DNA of 64,000 nucleotides from Halostreptopolyspora alba (GCA_003725585.1 RJMB01000004.1:186001-250000); one strand, 5' to 3'. Positions 48,012 through 58,220 are shown, counted from the stretch's first letter. Notes: generated by a model from the sequence alone, not told the origin. Translations and numbers: made by a program.

Positions 48012-49274
48012 ATGACGCGGGTGCGAAGCGAGGATCCCGCGGCGGCCCTCGGCGCGCACGGCACGGCGCTGCGCGAGGCGACCAACGCCGACGCCGTTGG
48101 CGGTCGCATACCCCGCTACGTCGCGACACCGCCCGACACCGACGCCGTGTCGGCACTGCTGTCCGCCGCCACCAGGCACGGCCTCGCCTGCGTGGCGCGC
48201 GGGAACGGCACCAAGATCGACTGGGGCGCACCGCCGCGTCGCGTGGACGTGGTCATCGACACCAGCGCGCTCAGGGGGGTCGACCACGCCGCGGGCGATC
48301 TCGTGGTGCGGTGCGGCGCCGGAACGAGCATGGCCACCCTGCGGGAGACACTGGCTGCCGCGGGTCAGCGGCTCTCGGCCGACACGCCCGTTCGGGACAG
48401 CACGCTCGGTGGCCTGATCGCCACCGGTCTCTCCGGGCCGCGCCGGATGCTGCACGGCCCACTCCGCGACCTCATCATCGGGATGACCACCGTGCGCGCC
48501 GACGGCGTCGTCGCCTCCTCGGGGGGTCGCGTGGTCAAGAACGTCGCCGGCTACGACCTCGGCAAACTGCACACCGGTGCCCTGGGGACGCTCGGCGTCA
48601 CCACCTCGGTGACGCTGCGGCTGCACCCCGTTCCACCGGCGCGGCGCGCCGTCACCGTCACGCCCGGCGACGTGGCGAGGGCCCGCGAACTCACCCGCGA
48701 CGTGCTTCGCTCGCACGTGGTACCCGCCGCGATCGAGCTCGACTGGCCACACGGTGGCCAACCGGGGCTCCGGGTCCTGGTGGAGGGCGCCGAAGGCGGC
48801 ATCGAGGCGCGCGCCACGGAGGTGGCCGAACTTCTGGGCTCCGGTGTGATAGCGCCGGAGCCCGACCAGGGGTGGGAGCTACTCCCCGGTGTCGCCGGCG
48901 ACACGGTTATCCGGTTGGCGGTACCACTCACGGACGTCGCGCACGCCGTCACAACACTGCGCGACACGGCGGACGCGGCGGGGGTGCCCGCCTCGATCCG
49001 TGGCTCGATGGGGGCGGGAGTGCTGCACGCGGCGCTGCCCGCGGACGCCGACCCGCGCGCGGTGTCCGGGATCATCCGCGGCACCCGGAACGCGGTCACC
49101 CGTGGCTCGCTCACCGTGCCGCACGCCGCCACCCCGCTGCGGGAGGAGGTCGCCGAACGCGGCCCCGACCTCCTCTGGGGCGAGGTGGCCGGGCTCGGTC
49201 TGATGCGGGCGGTCAAGGACCGCCTCGACCCCGACCACCTACTCTCCCCCGGACGCTTCGCTGGCGGTATCTGA
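48012..49274 (+). CDS. glcE: glycolate oxidase FAD-binding subunit GlcE
   Basis: 420 residues, 27 bases after glcD. A second, divergent FAD-binding domain (ARGNGTKIDWGAPP, STLGGLIATGLSGPRRM, GGRVVKNVAGYDLGKL). GlcE lacks the full oxidase domain and acts with GlcD and GlcF. Start ATG 48012 with GTAGGGAG upstream. The VKNVAGYD motif is characteristic of GlcE. Confidence 0.93.
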   Translation: MTRVRSEDPAAALGAHGTALREATNADAVGGRIPRYVATPPDTDAVSALLSAATRHGLACVARGNGTKIDWGAPPRRVDVVIDTSALRGVDHAAGDLVVRCGAGTSMATLRETLAAAGQRLSADTPVRDSTLGGLIATGLSGPRRMLHGPLRDLIIGMTTVRADGVVASSGGRVVKNVAGYDLGKLHTGALGTLGVTTSVTLRLHPVPPARRAVTVTPGDVARARELTRDVLRSHVVPAAIELDWPHGGQPGLRVLVEGAEGGIEARATEVAELLGSGVIAPEPDQGWELLPGVAGDTVIRLAVPLTDVAHAVTTLRDTADAAGVPASIRGSMGAGVLHAALPADADPRAVSGIIRGTRNAVTRGSLTVPHAATPLREEVAERGPDLLWGEVAGLGLMRAVKDRLDPDHLLSPGRFAGGI

Positions 49275-49311
49275 CCGCCGACCACCAGCCACCCTCGTCT
49301 CGGAGGTTCAC

Positions 49312-50646
49312 ATGAGCGACGGCACCGCGACCGGCGACGCCACGGGCGCCGTCGATCCACAGCGCTCCTTCAACGAACTCCTCAGTGACTGTGTCCACTG
49401 CGGGTTCTGTCTGCCCACCTGCCCCACCTACGTGCTGTGGGGCGAGGAGATGGACTCCCCACGTGGCCGCATCCACCTCATGGGCCAGGTCCACAACGAG
49501 GACGTCCTCAACGAGGCGGCCGTGCGGGCGTTCGACAACTGCCTGGGCTGTCTGGCCTGCGTCTCATCGTGCCCGTCCGGGGTGGCCTACGACGCGCTCA
49601 TCGAGACGACACGCACCCGGGTGGAGCACGAGCACGAGCGCGGCACAACCGAGAAGCTACTCCGTACGGCGATCTTCTCGCTGTTCCCCCACCGCCGCCG
49701 GCTCGCCCTGATGCGCGGCCCGTTGCGGGCCTACCAGGCCAGCGGGCTTTCGCGGCTGGTACGGCGAACCGGGCTGCTGGAGCGGATCTCGCCGTCGCTG
49801 GCCACGATGGAGCGCGTGGCACCGCCGCTGCGCTCGGCATCGCCACTGCCCGAGCGCGTTCCCGCGGTCGGGCGCTCCAGGGCGGTGGTGGGGATGCTCA
49901 CCGGCTGCGTCCAGGGGGCGTTCTTCCCGCAGGTCAACACGGCGACCGCCCGGGTGTTGGCGAGCGAGGGGTGCGACGTTGTCATCCCCGGGGACCAGGG
50001 GTGCTGCGGCGCCCTGTCGGCCCATTCCGGGCGCAGCGGTGAGGCCGCGGGGTTCGTCCGTTCCACCATCGAGACGTTCGAACGCGCCGGCGTGGACACC
50101 ATCGTGGTGAACTCCGCGGGGTGCGGCGCCACCATGAAGCACTACGCGCGGGTGCTGGCGGAGGACGGCGCCAGCGAGGACTGGCAGCGCCGGGCCGAGG
50201 CGCTCTCGGCCCGGGTCAGGGATCTGTCGGAGTTCCTGGACGACCTGGGCCCGCGGGCGGAGCGGCACCCGCTTCCCGTACGCACCGCCTACCACGACGC
50301 CTGCCACCTCTCCCACGGTCAGGGAGTCGCCTCGGCGCCGCGCAGGCTGCTGGGTGACATTCCCGAGATCGAACTCGTGAACATCCCGAACCCGGACATT
50401 TGCTGTGGTTCGGCCGGGGTGTACAACCTGTTGCGTCCCGAGCCCGCCGGTGAGCTGGGAGAGCGCAAGAGCGCCGACGTCCGCTCCACCGAGGCCGAGC
50501 TGCTGGTGGCGGGCAACCCCGGCTGTTCACTGCAGATCGCCTCCGCTATGGAGCGCTCCGGCGGGTCGATCCCGGTGGCGCACACCGCGCAGGTCCTGGA
50601 CGCCTCGATCCGCGGCCTCGCGCCGTCGGCGCTCACGCGCGGGTGA
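49312..50646 (+). CDS. glcF: glycolate oxidase iron-sulfur subunit GlcF
   Basis: 444 residues. Two [4Fe-4S] clusters: C27/C30/C33/C37 (CVHCGFCLPTCP) and C77/C80/C83/C87 (CLGCLACVSSCP). Two CCG domains follow (QGCCGALSAHSG, PDICCGSAGVYN). It transfers electrons from GlcD/E to quinones. Start ATG 49312, 37 bases after glcE and with GGAGG upstream. Convergent with dapF. Confidence 0.95.
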   Translation: MSDGTATGDATGAVDPQRSFNELLSDCVHCGFCLPTCPTYVLWGEEMDSPRGRIHLMGQVHNEDVLNEAAVRAFDNCLGCLACVSSCPSGVAYDALIETTRTRVEHEHERGTTEKLLRTAIFSLFPHRRRLALMRGPLRAYQASGLSRLVRRTGLLERISPSLATMERVAPPLRSASPLPERVPAVGRSRAVVGMLTGCVQGAFFPQVNTATARVLASEGCDVVIPGDQGCCGALSAHSGRSGEAAGFVRSTIETFERAGVDTIVVNSAGCGATMKHYARVLAEDGASEDWQRRAEALSARVRDLSEFLDDLGPRAERHPLPVRTAYHDACHLSHGQGVASAPRRLLGDIPEIELVNIPNPDICCGSAGVYNLLRPEPAGELGERKSADVRSTEAELLVAGNPGCSLQIASAMERSGGSIPVAHTAQVLDASIRGLAPSALTRG

Positions 50647-50656
50647 CGCCTCAGCG

Positions 50657-50905
50657 TCAGTCGCGGGTGTAGCCGAGACCGGTATGGTCCAGCGTCGCCG
50701 GACCGGTGGCTCCCGGCTGGGCGACGTCGGTGCGCACAGCCACCGGTTCGGGCCGCTGGTAGAGCGGAGGCGGGCGGTCTCGCTGGTGTGCTCGCGCGCC
50801 TCGGCGCCGTCGTCCGCGGCGAGCGCGGCGGCCACGAGCGGGGAGCCGCAACTGCCGACGACGAGGAGCGGCGTGGCGTGGCCGGCCAGCCGGCGAAGCG
50901 GGTGA
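50657..50905 (-). pseudogene. possible frame-shifted small gene remnant
   Basis: Between convergent glcF and dapF. Two adjacent minus-strand frames each look protein-like in part: LLVVGSCGSPLVAAALAADD in one (from about 50890) and PEPVAVRTDVAQPGATGP ending at a TGA (50657) in another. Joining them would need a frame change near 50760. No start codon or homology is recognised, so this may be chance. Confidence 0.2.
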
Positions 50906-50931
50906 CGCGCCGTCGCGCTCCCCGGCTCCGG

Positions 50932-51753
50932 TTACCGAAGGTGCGCCTCGCCCTCGGCCACGATCACCGCGGGCCCCCGTAGGCGGACACCGTCGGCGTC
51001 CAGGAAGACGGTGCACTCACCACCGGGCACCCGCACCCGCCAGGTCGCCCCTTCGCCGGGAGAGGTGGCGGCGGCCGCCACCGCGACGATTCCGGTGCCA
51101 CAGGAGCGGGTCTCGCCCGAACCGCGCTCGTGGACCCGCATCTCGAGGGTCCCCGGCGCGGCCTCCCGGAACACCTCGATGTTGGCACCGTCGGGAAACT
51201 GGCCGGGGTCGACCTCCGGCGCCACGGACAGGTCGAGACCGGACACAGGGGCCTCGACCGGGCAGGCGAGGTGCGGGTTGCCCACCGAGACTCGCTCACC
51301 GACGAGTTCCCCACCGCCGATCCGAGCCCGACCCTCACCCAACCTCCGGGCCACCCCCATGTCCACGGTCACCTGACCATCGGGCTCCACGGTCACCGAC
51401 CGTGCCCCGGCCCGGGTCCCGATGTCGACGGTGTCTGTCTCCAGCAGGCCCGCCATGACGAGGTAGCGCGCGAAAACCCGGATGCCGTTGCCGCACATCT
51501 CGGCCAGGCTGCCGTCGGCGTTGCGGTAGTCCATGAACCACTCGCTCCGTTCGGCCGAGCGCGCGGACTCCGCGAGCGTCTCCGTCTTCAGCAGCGCGCT
51601 GGTGCGGACCACCCGCAGCACCCCGTCGCCGCCGATGCCGGCCCGCCGGTCGCACAACGCCGCGACCGTCGTGGGGTCCAGCTCCAGCAGGCCGTCGGGG
51701 TCGGGAAGGATCACGAAGTCGTTCTCCGTGCCGTGGCCCTTGGCGAATCGCAT
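50932..51753 (-). CDS. dapF: diaminopimelate epimerase
   Basis: 273 residues. Interconverts LL- and meso-diaminopimelate for lysine and peptidoglycan. Both catalytic cysteines are present: C87 in NADGSLAEMCGNGIR and C218 in GETRSCGTG. An insertion at about 50-75 is seen in actinobacterial DapF. Start ATG 51753 (MRFAKGHGTEND); other ATGs lie two and three codons upstream, and AGGA spacing favours 51753. Divergent from miaA. Confidence 0.96.
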   Translation of the reverse strand: MRFAKGHGTENDFVILPDPDGLLELDPTTVAALCDRRAGIGGDGVLRVVRTSALLKTETLAESARSAERSEWFMDYRNADGSLAEMCGNGIRVFARYLVMAGLLETDTVDIGTRAGARSVTVEPDGQVTVDMGVARRLGEGRARIGGGELVGERVSVGNPHLACPVEAPVSGLDLSVAPEVDPGQFPDGANIEVFREAAPGTLEMRVHERGSGETRSCGTGIVAVAAAATSPGEGATWRVRVPGGECTVFLDADGVRLRGPAVIVAEGEAHLR

Positions 51754-51819
51754 GGTCATCATCCTAGGGCGGATCGACCGTCCGCGCGGCGCGCTTCGGC
51801 ACGCTGCCACACTGGAACC

Positions 51820-52773
51820 ATGGTCGGGGACAGCGCGGAGCCCACGGTGATGGCGGTCGTCGGAGCGACCGCCTCGGGCAAATCGGACCTCGGTGTCGAG
51901 CTGGCGCACCGAATCGGTGGCGCGGGCGGCGGCGCCGAGATCATCAACGCCGACTCCATGCAGCTGTACCGCGGCATGAACATCGGAACCGCCAAGCTCA
52001 CCGTCGCCGAGCGGCGCGGGGTGGCCCACCACCTCTTGGACATCTGGGAGGTCACCGAGGCCGCCGACGTGGCGCGCTACCAGCGGCTGGCACGCGCGCG
52101 CATCGACCGGACGCGCGCGGACGGGCGCACGCCCATCCTGGTGGGCGGTTCCGGGCTGTACGTGCGGGCCGCCCTGGACCACCTGGAGTTCCCCGGAACC
52201 GACCCGGCGGTGCGCGGCAGGCTGGAGGACGAGTTGGCGCGGGTGGGCCCGGCCTCTCTGCACGAGCGGCTGGCACGCGAGGACCCGGCCGCCGCAGCGG
52301 CGATCCTGCCGAGCAATGGGCGCCGTATCGTGCGGGCCCTGGAGGTGATGGAGATCACCGGCCGCCCCTTCACGGCCACACTGCCGGAGCACGTCGCGCG
52401 CTACCCCTGTGTCCAGATCGGGCTCCGGGTGCCCCGGGACGAACTCGATGAGCGCATCCGGGTACGGGTGGAGCGTATGTGGCGGGCGGGCTTCGTCGAC
52501 GAGGTCCGCGCTTTGGAGAAACAGGGGCTACGCGAGGGGCGCACGGCGTCGCGGGCGCTCGGCTACGCCCAGGTACTGCGCTTCCTCGCCGGGGAGTACG
52601 ACGAGAGGACCGCCCGTGAGGAGACCGTGCGCGCCACCCGGAAGTTCGCTCGCCGCCAGGAGTCCTGGTTCCGGCGCGACCCACGCGTCCACTGGCTGCC
52701 CCACGACGCGCCGGACCTCGCCGAGCGCGCCCTGCGGCTCATCGACGCGGCCTCGTGCCCTGACACTCGCTGA
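51820..52773 (+). CDS. miaA: tRNA dimethylallyltransferase
   Basis: 317 residues. Transfers dimethylallyl to A37 of UNN-reading tRNAs; MiaB then thiomethylates it. P-loop GATASGKSD near residue 15, NADSMQLYRGMNIGTAK, LVGGSGLYVRA and ASRALGYAQ are intact. Start ATG 51820. The upstream ribosome binding site is weak (TGGA). miaB lies nearby on the opposite strand. Confidence 0.96.
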   Translation: MVGDSAEPTVMAVVGATASGKSDLGVELAHRIGGAGGGAEIINADSMQLYRGMNIGTAKLTVAERRGVAHHLLDIWEVTEAADVARYQRLARARIDRTRADGRTPILVGGSGLYVRAALDHLEFPGTDPAVRGRLEDELARVGPASLHERLAREDPAAAAAILPSNGRRIVRALEVMEITGRPFTATLPEHVARYPCVQIGLRVPRDELDERIRVRVERMWRAGFVDEVRALEKQGLREGRTASRALGYAQVLRFLAGEYDERTAREETVRATRKFARRQESWFRRDPRVHWLPHDAPDLAERALRLIDAASCPDTR

Positions 52774-52777
52774 ACCG

Positions 52778-52840
52778 CGTTGGTCTCGTGGCTGTCGGTG
52801 AGACACCCCGCCGAGGCTCTCGGCGGCCACGAGACCAACG
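52778..52840. terminator. long terminator hairpin between convergent genes
   Basis: A perfect 14-bp stem CGTTGGTCTCGTGG (52778-52791 with 52827-52840) encloses a second stem GCCGAG/CTCGGC. It begins five bases after the miaA stop and ends before the LigB-like gene end, so it can serve both. Confidence 0.85.
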
Positions 52841-52893
52841 AGTGGGTGGGGCCGCCGAAACGGGGGCGGTGCTCCTCCCCCCCCTCCGGAGGC

Positions 52894-53577
52894 TTACCCC
52901 CGCCACAGCGCGACGAAGTATCCCACCCCGTACGGCGCCTCGTGCGCCAGTAGCTCCCCGTGCCACACGGCGCCGCGCGCGGCGCCGGCCAGGACCTGCC
53001 ACGCGGGCCGGCCCGCGGCCATCAACTCGGTGGCGACTCCCGGACCGAGCTCCGCCAGCGCCGCCGTGTCGGCCTTGGCGAGGGCCGTGGCCACCGAGCG
53101 GTCGAACGGCACGGCCCGAGGGTCGTGGGGTCCCGGGGCGTGCTCCGTCCGTCGGGCGCTACCATCGCCCATCACCAGGATCCCGAGCCGCGCCGGCTCC
53201 GAGGCCAGTGTGACGCCACGCGCCAGGCACTCCGCCGGTGACGTGTCCGGTGGCACCGCCACGTAGCGCGAGGGCTCGACGCCCGCACGCTCAGCCAACC
53301 ACCGCCCCAGGGTCAGCGACAACGGGAGCACGGCCGGGGGCGAGCCGACCATGAGGTCCACCCCGAACCCGGCCAGGCTCCCTCCCGCGCCCGCACCGTA
53401 GGTACGGGTGTGCTCCCCGGCGCCGACGACAACGATCTCCTCGGCACCCGCGTCGGCGAGCCCGGCGACCGCCCGGTCGCACGCGTCCCGCACCGTAGCC
53501 AGCTCGTGCGCCGCTCCCCCGGCGAGTTCCGGAACGAGGACGGGTGGGTGTGGGCATACAGCGGCGGCGACAAACAC
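52894..53577 (-). CDS. LigB-like class III extradiol dioxygenase-fold protein
   Basis: 227 residues starting GTG 53577 (VFVAAAVCPHPPVLVPEL). The N-terminal CPHPP and the overall pattern match the class III extradiol dioxygenase subunit B-like proteins that lie between miaB and miaA in streptomycetes. A second conserved His/Glu set (VWHGELLAHEAPYGVGY) is present near the C-terminus. Catalysis is unproven for this group, and a tRNA-related role is only suggested by the neighbourhood. Downstream of miaB on the same strand (82-base gap). Confidence 0.82.
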   Translation of the reverse strand: MFVAAAVCPHPPVLVPELAGGAAHELATVRDACDRAVAGLADAGAEEIVVVGAGEHTRTYGAGAGGSLAGFGVDLMVGSPPAVLPLSLTLGRWLAERAGVEPSRYVAVPPDTSPAECLARGVTLASEPARLGILVMGDGSARRTEHAPGPHDPRAVPFDRSVATALAKADTAALAELGPGVATELMAAGRPAWQVLAGAARGAVWHGELLAHEAPYGVGYFVALWRG

Positions 53578-53659
53578 ACGGCGAGGGTATCGGCTCCTCC
53601 CGTTCTCGCCCGTCACCGCGGGCTGGTGCGTCCGTACCGGGGCCGGCGGTTCCGGTGGC

Positions 53660-55156
53660 TCAGCTGTCGCAGCAGCCGCCCGCCGAAACGGTCGTCGCGG
53701 CGGGGGCCCCAACCGTTGGCATGCCCAGCAGCACCCCCGATGGCTCCGGCGCCCGCCCATTGCGCACCGCCCATGCGTCGCCCGCCGGGGTGCGGCGGAT
53801 GGCGCGGATCCCCGAGTCGGCGACGAGGTGGTGCGGCGCGCCGTAGGTGATGGTCACCGTCGCCATGTCGCCCGGGCGGGGTTCGGCGGGCTCGCCGTCG
53901 GTTCCGGTGGCGGCGAAGTGCACGAGCCGGTTGTCGGGCGCGCGGCCGGACAGTCGCCGGTGCTCGCCGTCCTTGCGGCCCTCGCCCTCGGCCACGAGCA
54001 CCTCCACCTCGCGTCCGACGAGCTTCCGGTTCTCCTCCGCGGAGATGCTGTCCTGTAGCTTGACCAACCGCTCGTAGCGCTCCTGCACCACCTCCTTGGG
54101 CAGCTGGCCCTCCATCTCGGCCGCGGGGGTGCCCGAGCGCTTGGAGTACTGGAAGGTGAACGCCATCGAGAACCGGGCCTGGCGCACCACGTCGAGGGTC
54201 TCCTCGAAGTCCTCCTCGGTCTCGCCCGGGAAACCGACGATGATGTCGGTGCTGATGGCGGCCTCGGGCATGGCCTCGCGGACCTTGCGCACGATGCCGA
54301 GGAAGCGCTCCTTGCGGTACGAGCGCCGCATGGCCTTAAGAACCCGGCTCGACCCCGACTGCAGTGGCATGTGCAGCTGCGGCATGACATTGGGGGTCTC
54401 GGCCATCGCCTCGATGACGTCGTCGGTGAAGTCCCTGGGGTGTGGCGAGGTGAAGCGCACCCGCTCCAGACCGTCGATCTCACCGCAGGCCCGAAGCAGC
54501 TTGGAGAACGCCCGCCGGTCGCCGAACTCCACCCCGTAGGCGTTCACGTTCTGCCCGAGCAGTGTGACCTCGGCGACGCCCTCGTCGACCAGCGCCCGCA
54601 CCTCGGCCAACACGTCCCCGGGACGGCGGTCGCGCTCCTTGCCCCGCAGCGACGGCACGATACAGAAGGTGCAGGTGTTGTTGCAGCCCACCGAGATCGC
54701 CACCCAGGCGGCGTAGGCGGACTCGCGCCGGGTGGGCAGGGTCGACGGGAACGTCTCCAGCGACTCCTCGATCTCGACCTGGGCCTCACGCTGCACCCGG
54801 GCCCGCTCCAGCAACGTGGGCAACGACCCGATGTTGTGCGTGCCGAACACCACGTCCACCCACGGCGCTCGGCGCACGATCTCACCACGGTCCTTCTGCG
54901 CCAGGCAACCGCCAACGGCGATCTGCATCTCGGGGTTGGCGTCCTTGGCGGGACGTAGGTGCCCGAGGTTGCCGTAGAGACGGTTGTCGGCGTTCTCCCG
55001 GACCGCGCAGGTGTTGAATACGACGACATCTGCCGTGGCGTCCTCGGCTGCGCGTTCGTATCCAGCGTCCTCCAGCAGCCCGGAAAGCCGCTCGGAGTCG
55101 TGGACGTTCATCTGGCAGCCGTAGGTACGCACTTGGTAGGTACGACTCTGGCTCAC
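53660..55156 (-). CDS. miaB: tRNA-2-methylthio-N6-dimethylallyladenosine synthase
   Basis: 498-residue radical SAM methylthiotransferase. The N-terminal cluster cysteines are C14, C50 and C84; the radical SAM cluster is C158/C162/C165 (CNNTCTFC). A C-terminal TRAM domain and an Ala/Gly-rich tail ending GGCCDS follow. It completes the i6A37 modification begun by MiaA. Start ATG 55156. Followed by the LigB-like gene. Confidence 0.96.
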   Translation of the reverse strand: MSQSRTYQVRTYGCQMNVHDSERLSGLLEDAGYERAAEDATADVVVFNTCAVRENADNRLYGNLGHLRPAKDANPEMQIAVGGCLAQKDRGEIVRRAPWVDVVFGTHNIGSLPTLLERARVQREAQVEIEESLETFPSTLPTRRESAYAAWVAISVGCNNTCTFCIVPSLRGKERDRRPGDVLAEVRALVDEGVAEVTLLGQNVNAYGVEFGDRRAFSKLLRACGEIDGLERVRFTSPHPRDFTDDVIEAMAETPNVMPQLHMPLQSGSSRVLKAMRRSYRKERFLGIVRKVREAMPEAAISTDIIVGFPGETEEDFEETLDVVRQARFSMAFTFQYSKRSGTPAAEMEGQLPKEVVQERYERLVKLQDSISAEENRKLVGREVEVLVAEGEGRKDGEHRRLSGRAPDNRLVHFAATGTDGEPAEPRPGDMATVTITYGAPHHLVADSGIRAIRRTPAGDAWAVRNGRAPEPSGVLLGMPTVGAPAATTVSAGGCCDS

Positions 55157-55238
55157 GCCCCCAGGCTAGACGCTCTCGCGGGGCCGAAGGTCCACACGGC
55201 CGCCGGGGACGCCGCGGCGGCGGGCCCCGAAGCGCGCC

Positions 55239-57683
55239 TCACGTCGCGTTCTCGGTAGCCGCCGCGGCCTCACCGGTGCGTTGCCCGCCCCGGCTCGACC
55301 ACCACTGGTGGGCGAAGACCAGAATCGTCACGGCGAGCCCGGCGAGATCACTCGGCCAGTCGTAGTACAGCAGCGCGATCCCCGAAGCCACCAGCAGTAT
55401 CCGCTCGCTCCAGTGGACCCCGCGGCTGATGTGGCCGACCACGCCGATCCCGACGACGCAGGCGCCGAGCACCCCGGTGACCGCCGCGAGGGAACCGGTC
55501 ACCCACGTGACGTCCTGCAACAGCAGCTGCGGCGAGAGCACGAACATGAACGGCACGATGAACCCGGCCACGGCGATGCGCACCGCCTGCATCCCGGTCC
55601 TGATCGGCCTGCCTCCGGAGATCCCGGAGGCGGCGTAGGCCGCGAGACAGACCGGCGGGGTGATATCGGCCATGACACCGAAGTAGTAGACGAACAGGTG
55701 CGCCATCAGCAGCATCGCCATCGTCGGCTCGTCGAGGCCCCCCTGCAGGATCGTGATGATCGCCGGGGCGGCCAGCGTGGCGGTGATGACGTAGTTGGCG
55801 GTGGTGGGGAGCCCGATCCCCAGCACCAGGCAGGCCAGCATGGACAGCAGCAGCGTCGGCAGCAACAGCCCCTGGCTCAGGCTCACCAGCCCACCACTGA
55901 GCTTAAGTCCCACCCCGGTCAGGGTGATGACACCGGCGATCATGCCGGCGGCGGCGCAGGCCACGATGATCGGCAGGGCGATCCGTGTGGCGCTGACCAG
56001 GCCGTCCAACATCGAGTTCAGGGTGAGCCGTTCGGTGTCGGAGCTGGACCAGGACCTGAAGAGGTAACCGGTGACCGCCGCGACGGCGCCGATCGCGAAC
56101 ACGGCGGCGAGGGCCTGGTCGGCACGTCCCATCTGCTGGGTGAGGGCACCGATACCGCTGGAGACCAGGGCCGCGGCGCCGGCGGCGACGATGATCGGCA
56201 GCGACAGCCGCACCACGCCGTGCAGCGTCTCCCGGAGCGGGCGCAGCGCCAGCCGGCCGTCGACCCGGCGCACCGGCATCTCCAACAGCTGGGCGACCAG
56301 GTTGACCGCGACGGCGATCCCGATGGCCCCCAGCGCCGCGAAGATGGGGGTGCGCCCCGAGGACAGCAGCACGAATATGGCCACGAGCGGCAACAGCAGG
56401 TAGCCGCGGGTCAGCAGCAGCCGCCGCACACTGGGCAGCAGCCGCTTGGGAACCCCCCGAATCCCGAGCCGTTTGGACTCGTAGTGGATCACCACGAACT
56501 GCGACACGAAGAACAGCACCGCCGGAATCACCGCGGCCTTGAGGATCTCGACATAGGCGATCCCGGTGATCTCCATCATGATGAACGCCCCGGCGCCCAT
56601 GATGGGAGGCGCGATCTGACCGCCGGTGGAGGAGGCCGCTTCCACCGCTCCGGCGAACTCCCGGTTGTAACCGGACTTGCGCATCATCGGGATGGTGAAC
56701 GCGCCGTTGCTCACGGTGTTGGCGACTGAGCTTCCGGTGATGGTTCCGGAGAACGCGCTGGTGACGACGCCAACCTTCGCTGTTCCACCGGTGGCCCATC
56801 CCGTGCTGCCCAGCGCCAGCTCGGTGAAGAACCGCTCCATACCGGTGCGCTGCAACACGGCGGCGAAGACCAGGAAGAGGAAGATGAAGGTGGCCGAGAT
56901 CGCGATCGGGGTACCGAACACCCCTTCGGTCCCCAGGAACGACGTGGACACGATCCGGTCGACGGTGTAGCCGCTGTGCTGGAGGAACCCGGCGAAGTAC
57001 TCACCCTGGTAGGCGTAGACCAGCATGATGGCGGCCAGCACGACGAGCGCTGTGCCCAGCGTCCGATGGGCCGCCAGCAGCACCAGCAGGATCCCCACGG
57101 TCCCGGCGGCGACATGCGCGGGGTCGATCAGCCCCGGGGAGGAGACGATGTCCTCGTAGAACACGAACACGTACAGCCCGGAGCCCAGTCCCAGCAGTGA
57201 GAGCCCGATGTCGCCGATCGGCACGCCCAGCGGCCCCCACGACAGGTGGCGCGAGAGCTGCGCGAAGAGCAACACCCCCAGTGTCGGGAGCACGACGTGG
57301 ATCCCCGCCTCCCCCGTGGCCGCCAGGTAGCCCAGGACCGCCAGCCCCACGGCGGTCAACGCCCACCCGACCCGCCGCTGGCGTGGGGTGTGCTGCGACG
57401 TGCCGGGGTAGAGCAGGAAGACCAACCCAAGGGCGACCGCGAGGTGGAAGGAGCGCTGCTGCAACCCCGGGATCGTCCCGAACACCCCCGTGTAGAGGTG
57501 GAACACCGCGAGCACGAGCCCGACCCCGAAGATCAGGCGGCGCCACACCACGTGGAGGTCCGAGCGCGTCTCGCCCTCCGTGGCGTCGGCGAAACTGTGC
57601 CCCTCCAACTGGGCGACGTCGCGTTCCCACTCCTGGGAGGTGGCGGCCTCTCCCCTCGCCGGGGGTGCCGGATCGGTCGTCAT
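55239..57683 (-). CDS. TRAP transporter fused permease
   Basis: 814 residues with the small (4-TM) and large (12-TM) TRAP subunits fused, as is usual for TAXI-type TRAP systems. Many hydrophobic helices; DctM-like motifs include GTITGSSVANTVSNGAFT, GGQIAPPIMGAGAF, GIGLPTTANYV and PPVCLAAYAASG. Start ATG 57683 (MTTDPAPPARG) after GAGGAG; a longer frame is rejected. It imports an organic acid or similar solute driven by a Na+ or H+ gradient, working with the TAXI receptor two genes upstream. Confidence 0.93.
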   Translation of the reverse strand: MTTDPAPPARGEAATSQEWERDVAQLEGHSFADATEGETRSDLHVVWRRLIFGVGLVLAVFHLYTGVFGTIPGLQQRSFHLAVALGLVFLLYPGTSQHTPRQRRVGWALTAVGLAVLGYLAATGEAGIHVVLPTLGVLLFAQLSRHLSWGPLGVPIGDIGLSLLGLGSGLYVFVFYEDIVSSPGLIDPAHVAAGTVGILLVLLAAHRTLGTALVVLAAIMLVYAYQGEYFAGFLQHSGYTVDRIVSTSFLGTEGVFGTPIAISATFIFLFLVFAAVLQRTGMERFFTELALGSTGWATGGTAKVGVVTSAFSGTITGSSVANTVSNGAFTIPMMRKSGYNREFAGAVEAASSTGGQIAPPIMGAGAFIMMEITGIAYVEILKAAVIPAVLFFVSQFVVIHYESKRLGIRGVPKRLLPSVRRLLLTRGYLLLPLVAIFVLLSSGRTPIFAALGAIGIAVAVNLVAQLLEMPVRRVDGRLALRPLRETLHGVVRLSLPIIVAAGAAALVSSGIGALTQQMGRADQALAAVFAIGAVAAVTGYLFRSWSSSDTERLTLNSMLDGLVSATRIALPIIVACAAAGMIAGVITLTGVGLKLSGGLVSLSQGLLLPTLLLSMLACLVLGIGLPTTANYVITATLAAPAIITILQGGLDEPTMAMLLMAHLFVYYFGVMADITPPVCLAAYAASGISGGRPIRTGMQAVRIAVAGFIVPFMFVLSPQLLLQDVTWVTGSLAAVTGVLGACVVGIGVVGHISRGVHWSERILLVASGIALLYYDWPSDLAGLAVTILVFAHQWWSSRGGQRTGEAAAATENAT

Positions 57684-57725
57684 GTGCGTGTTCTCCTCAA
57701 CCGGAATCCAAGGGGGAAGTGGCAC

Positions 57726-58220
57726 CTATGCTGACGCGGCCCCCGGCGCGCCCCGAACGCCGAGCTCCACGAAGGTTCCTCTCGGTGCGAGGTCCAGCAG
57801 CCGGACACGCGTCCCCCCGGGGAGGGTCAGCACATGGTCAACCTTGGGGCCGCCCACTCGCAGCGGCACCGTGCCGAGGGGACGACCATGATGCAGCACG
57901 CGGAACTCCCCGTTCTCGTGCAGGAACGTGGTCGTCGTGTCTCCAATGCGTTGCGGACCGGCCGGAAGGTTGGCGCCGAACTCGTCGAAACGCAACTCCT
58001 GCATCAGGATCCCGCCGTCGCCGACGGAGAACACCTCGTCAACCGGTCGCTTCGTAACCGAGTGCGTGTGTTCCAGCAGCAGGCGGTCGCCGGCGTCGAC
58101 CTCGTGGCTGTACAGCACCACATCCCGCGATTGGTCGACGATCTCCAACCTGGGTCCCAGCGCCTGCGTGTCCCCGGGAGGAACGAGAGCCATCGCCACG
58201 ACGACGGCACCGGACAGCAC
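57726..58220 (-). CDS. DUF1850 protein
   Basis: 164 residues starting GTG 58220, with a short hydrophobic N-terminus (2-14) that may be a signal or anchor. The DUF1850 pattern is visible: HTHSVTKRPVDEVFSV and ELRFDEFGANLPAGP. The gene sits between the TAXI receptor and the fused permease, a position seen in other TRAP-TAXI operons, so it is probably an accessory component. Mechanism unknown. Confidence 0.87.
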   Translation of the reverse strand: MLSGAVVVAMALVPPGDTQALGPRLEIVDQSRDVVLYSHEVDAGDRLLLEHTHSVTKRPVDEVFSVGDGGILMQELRFDEFGANLPAGPQRIGDTTTTFLHENGEFRVLHHGRPLGTVPLRVGGPKVDHVLTLPGGTRVRLLDLAPRGTFVELGVRGAPGAASA

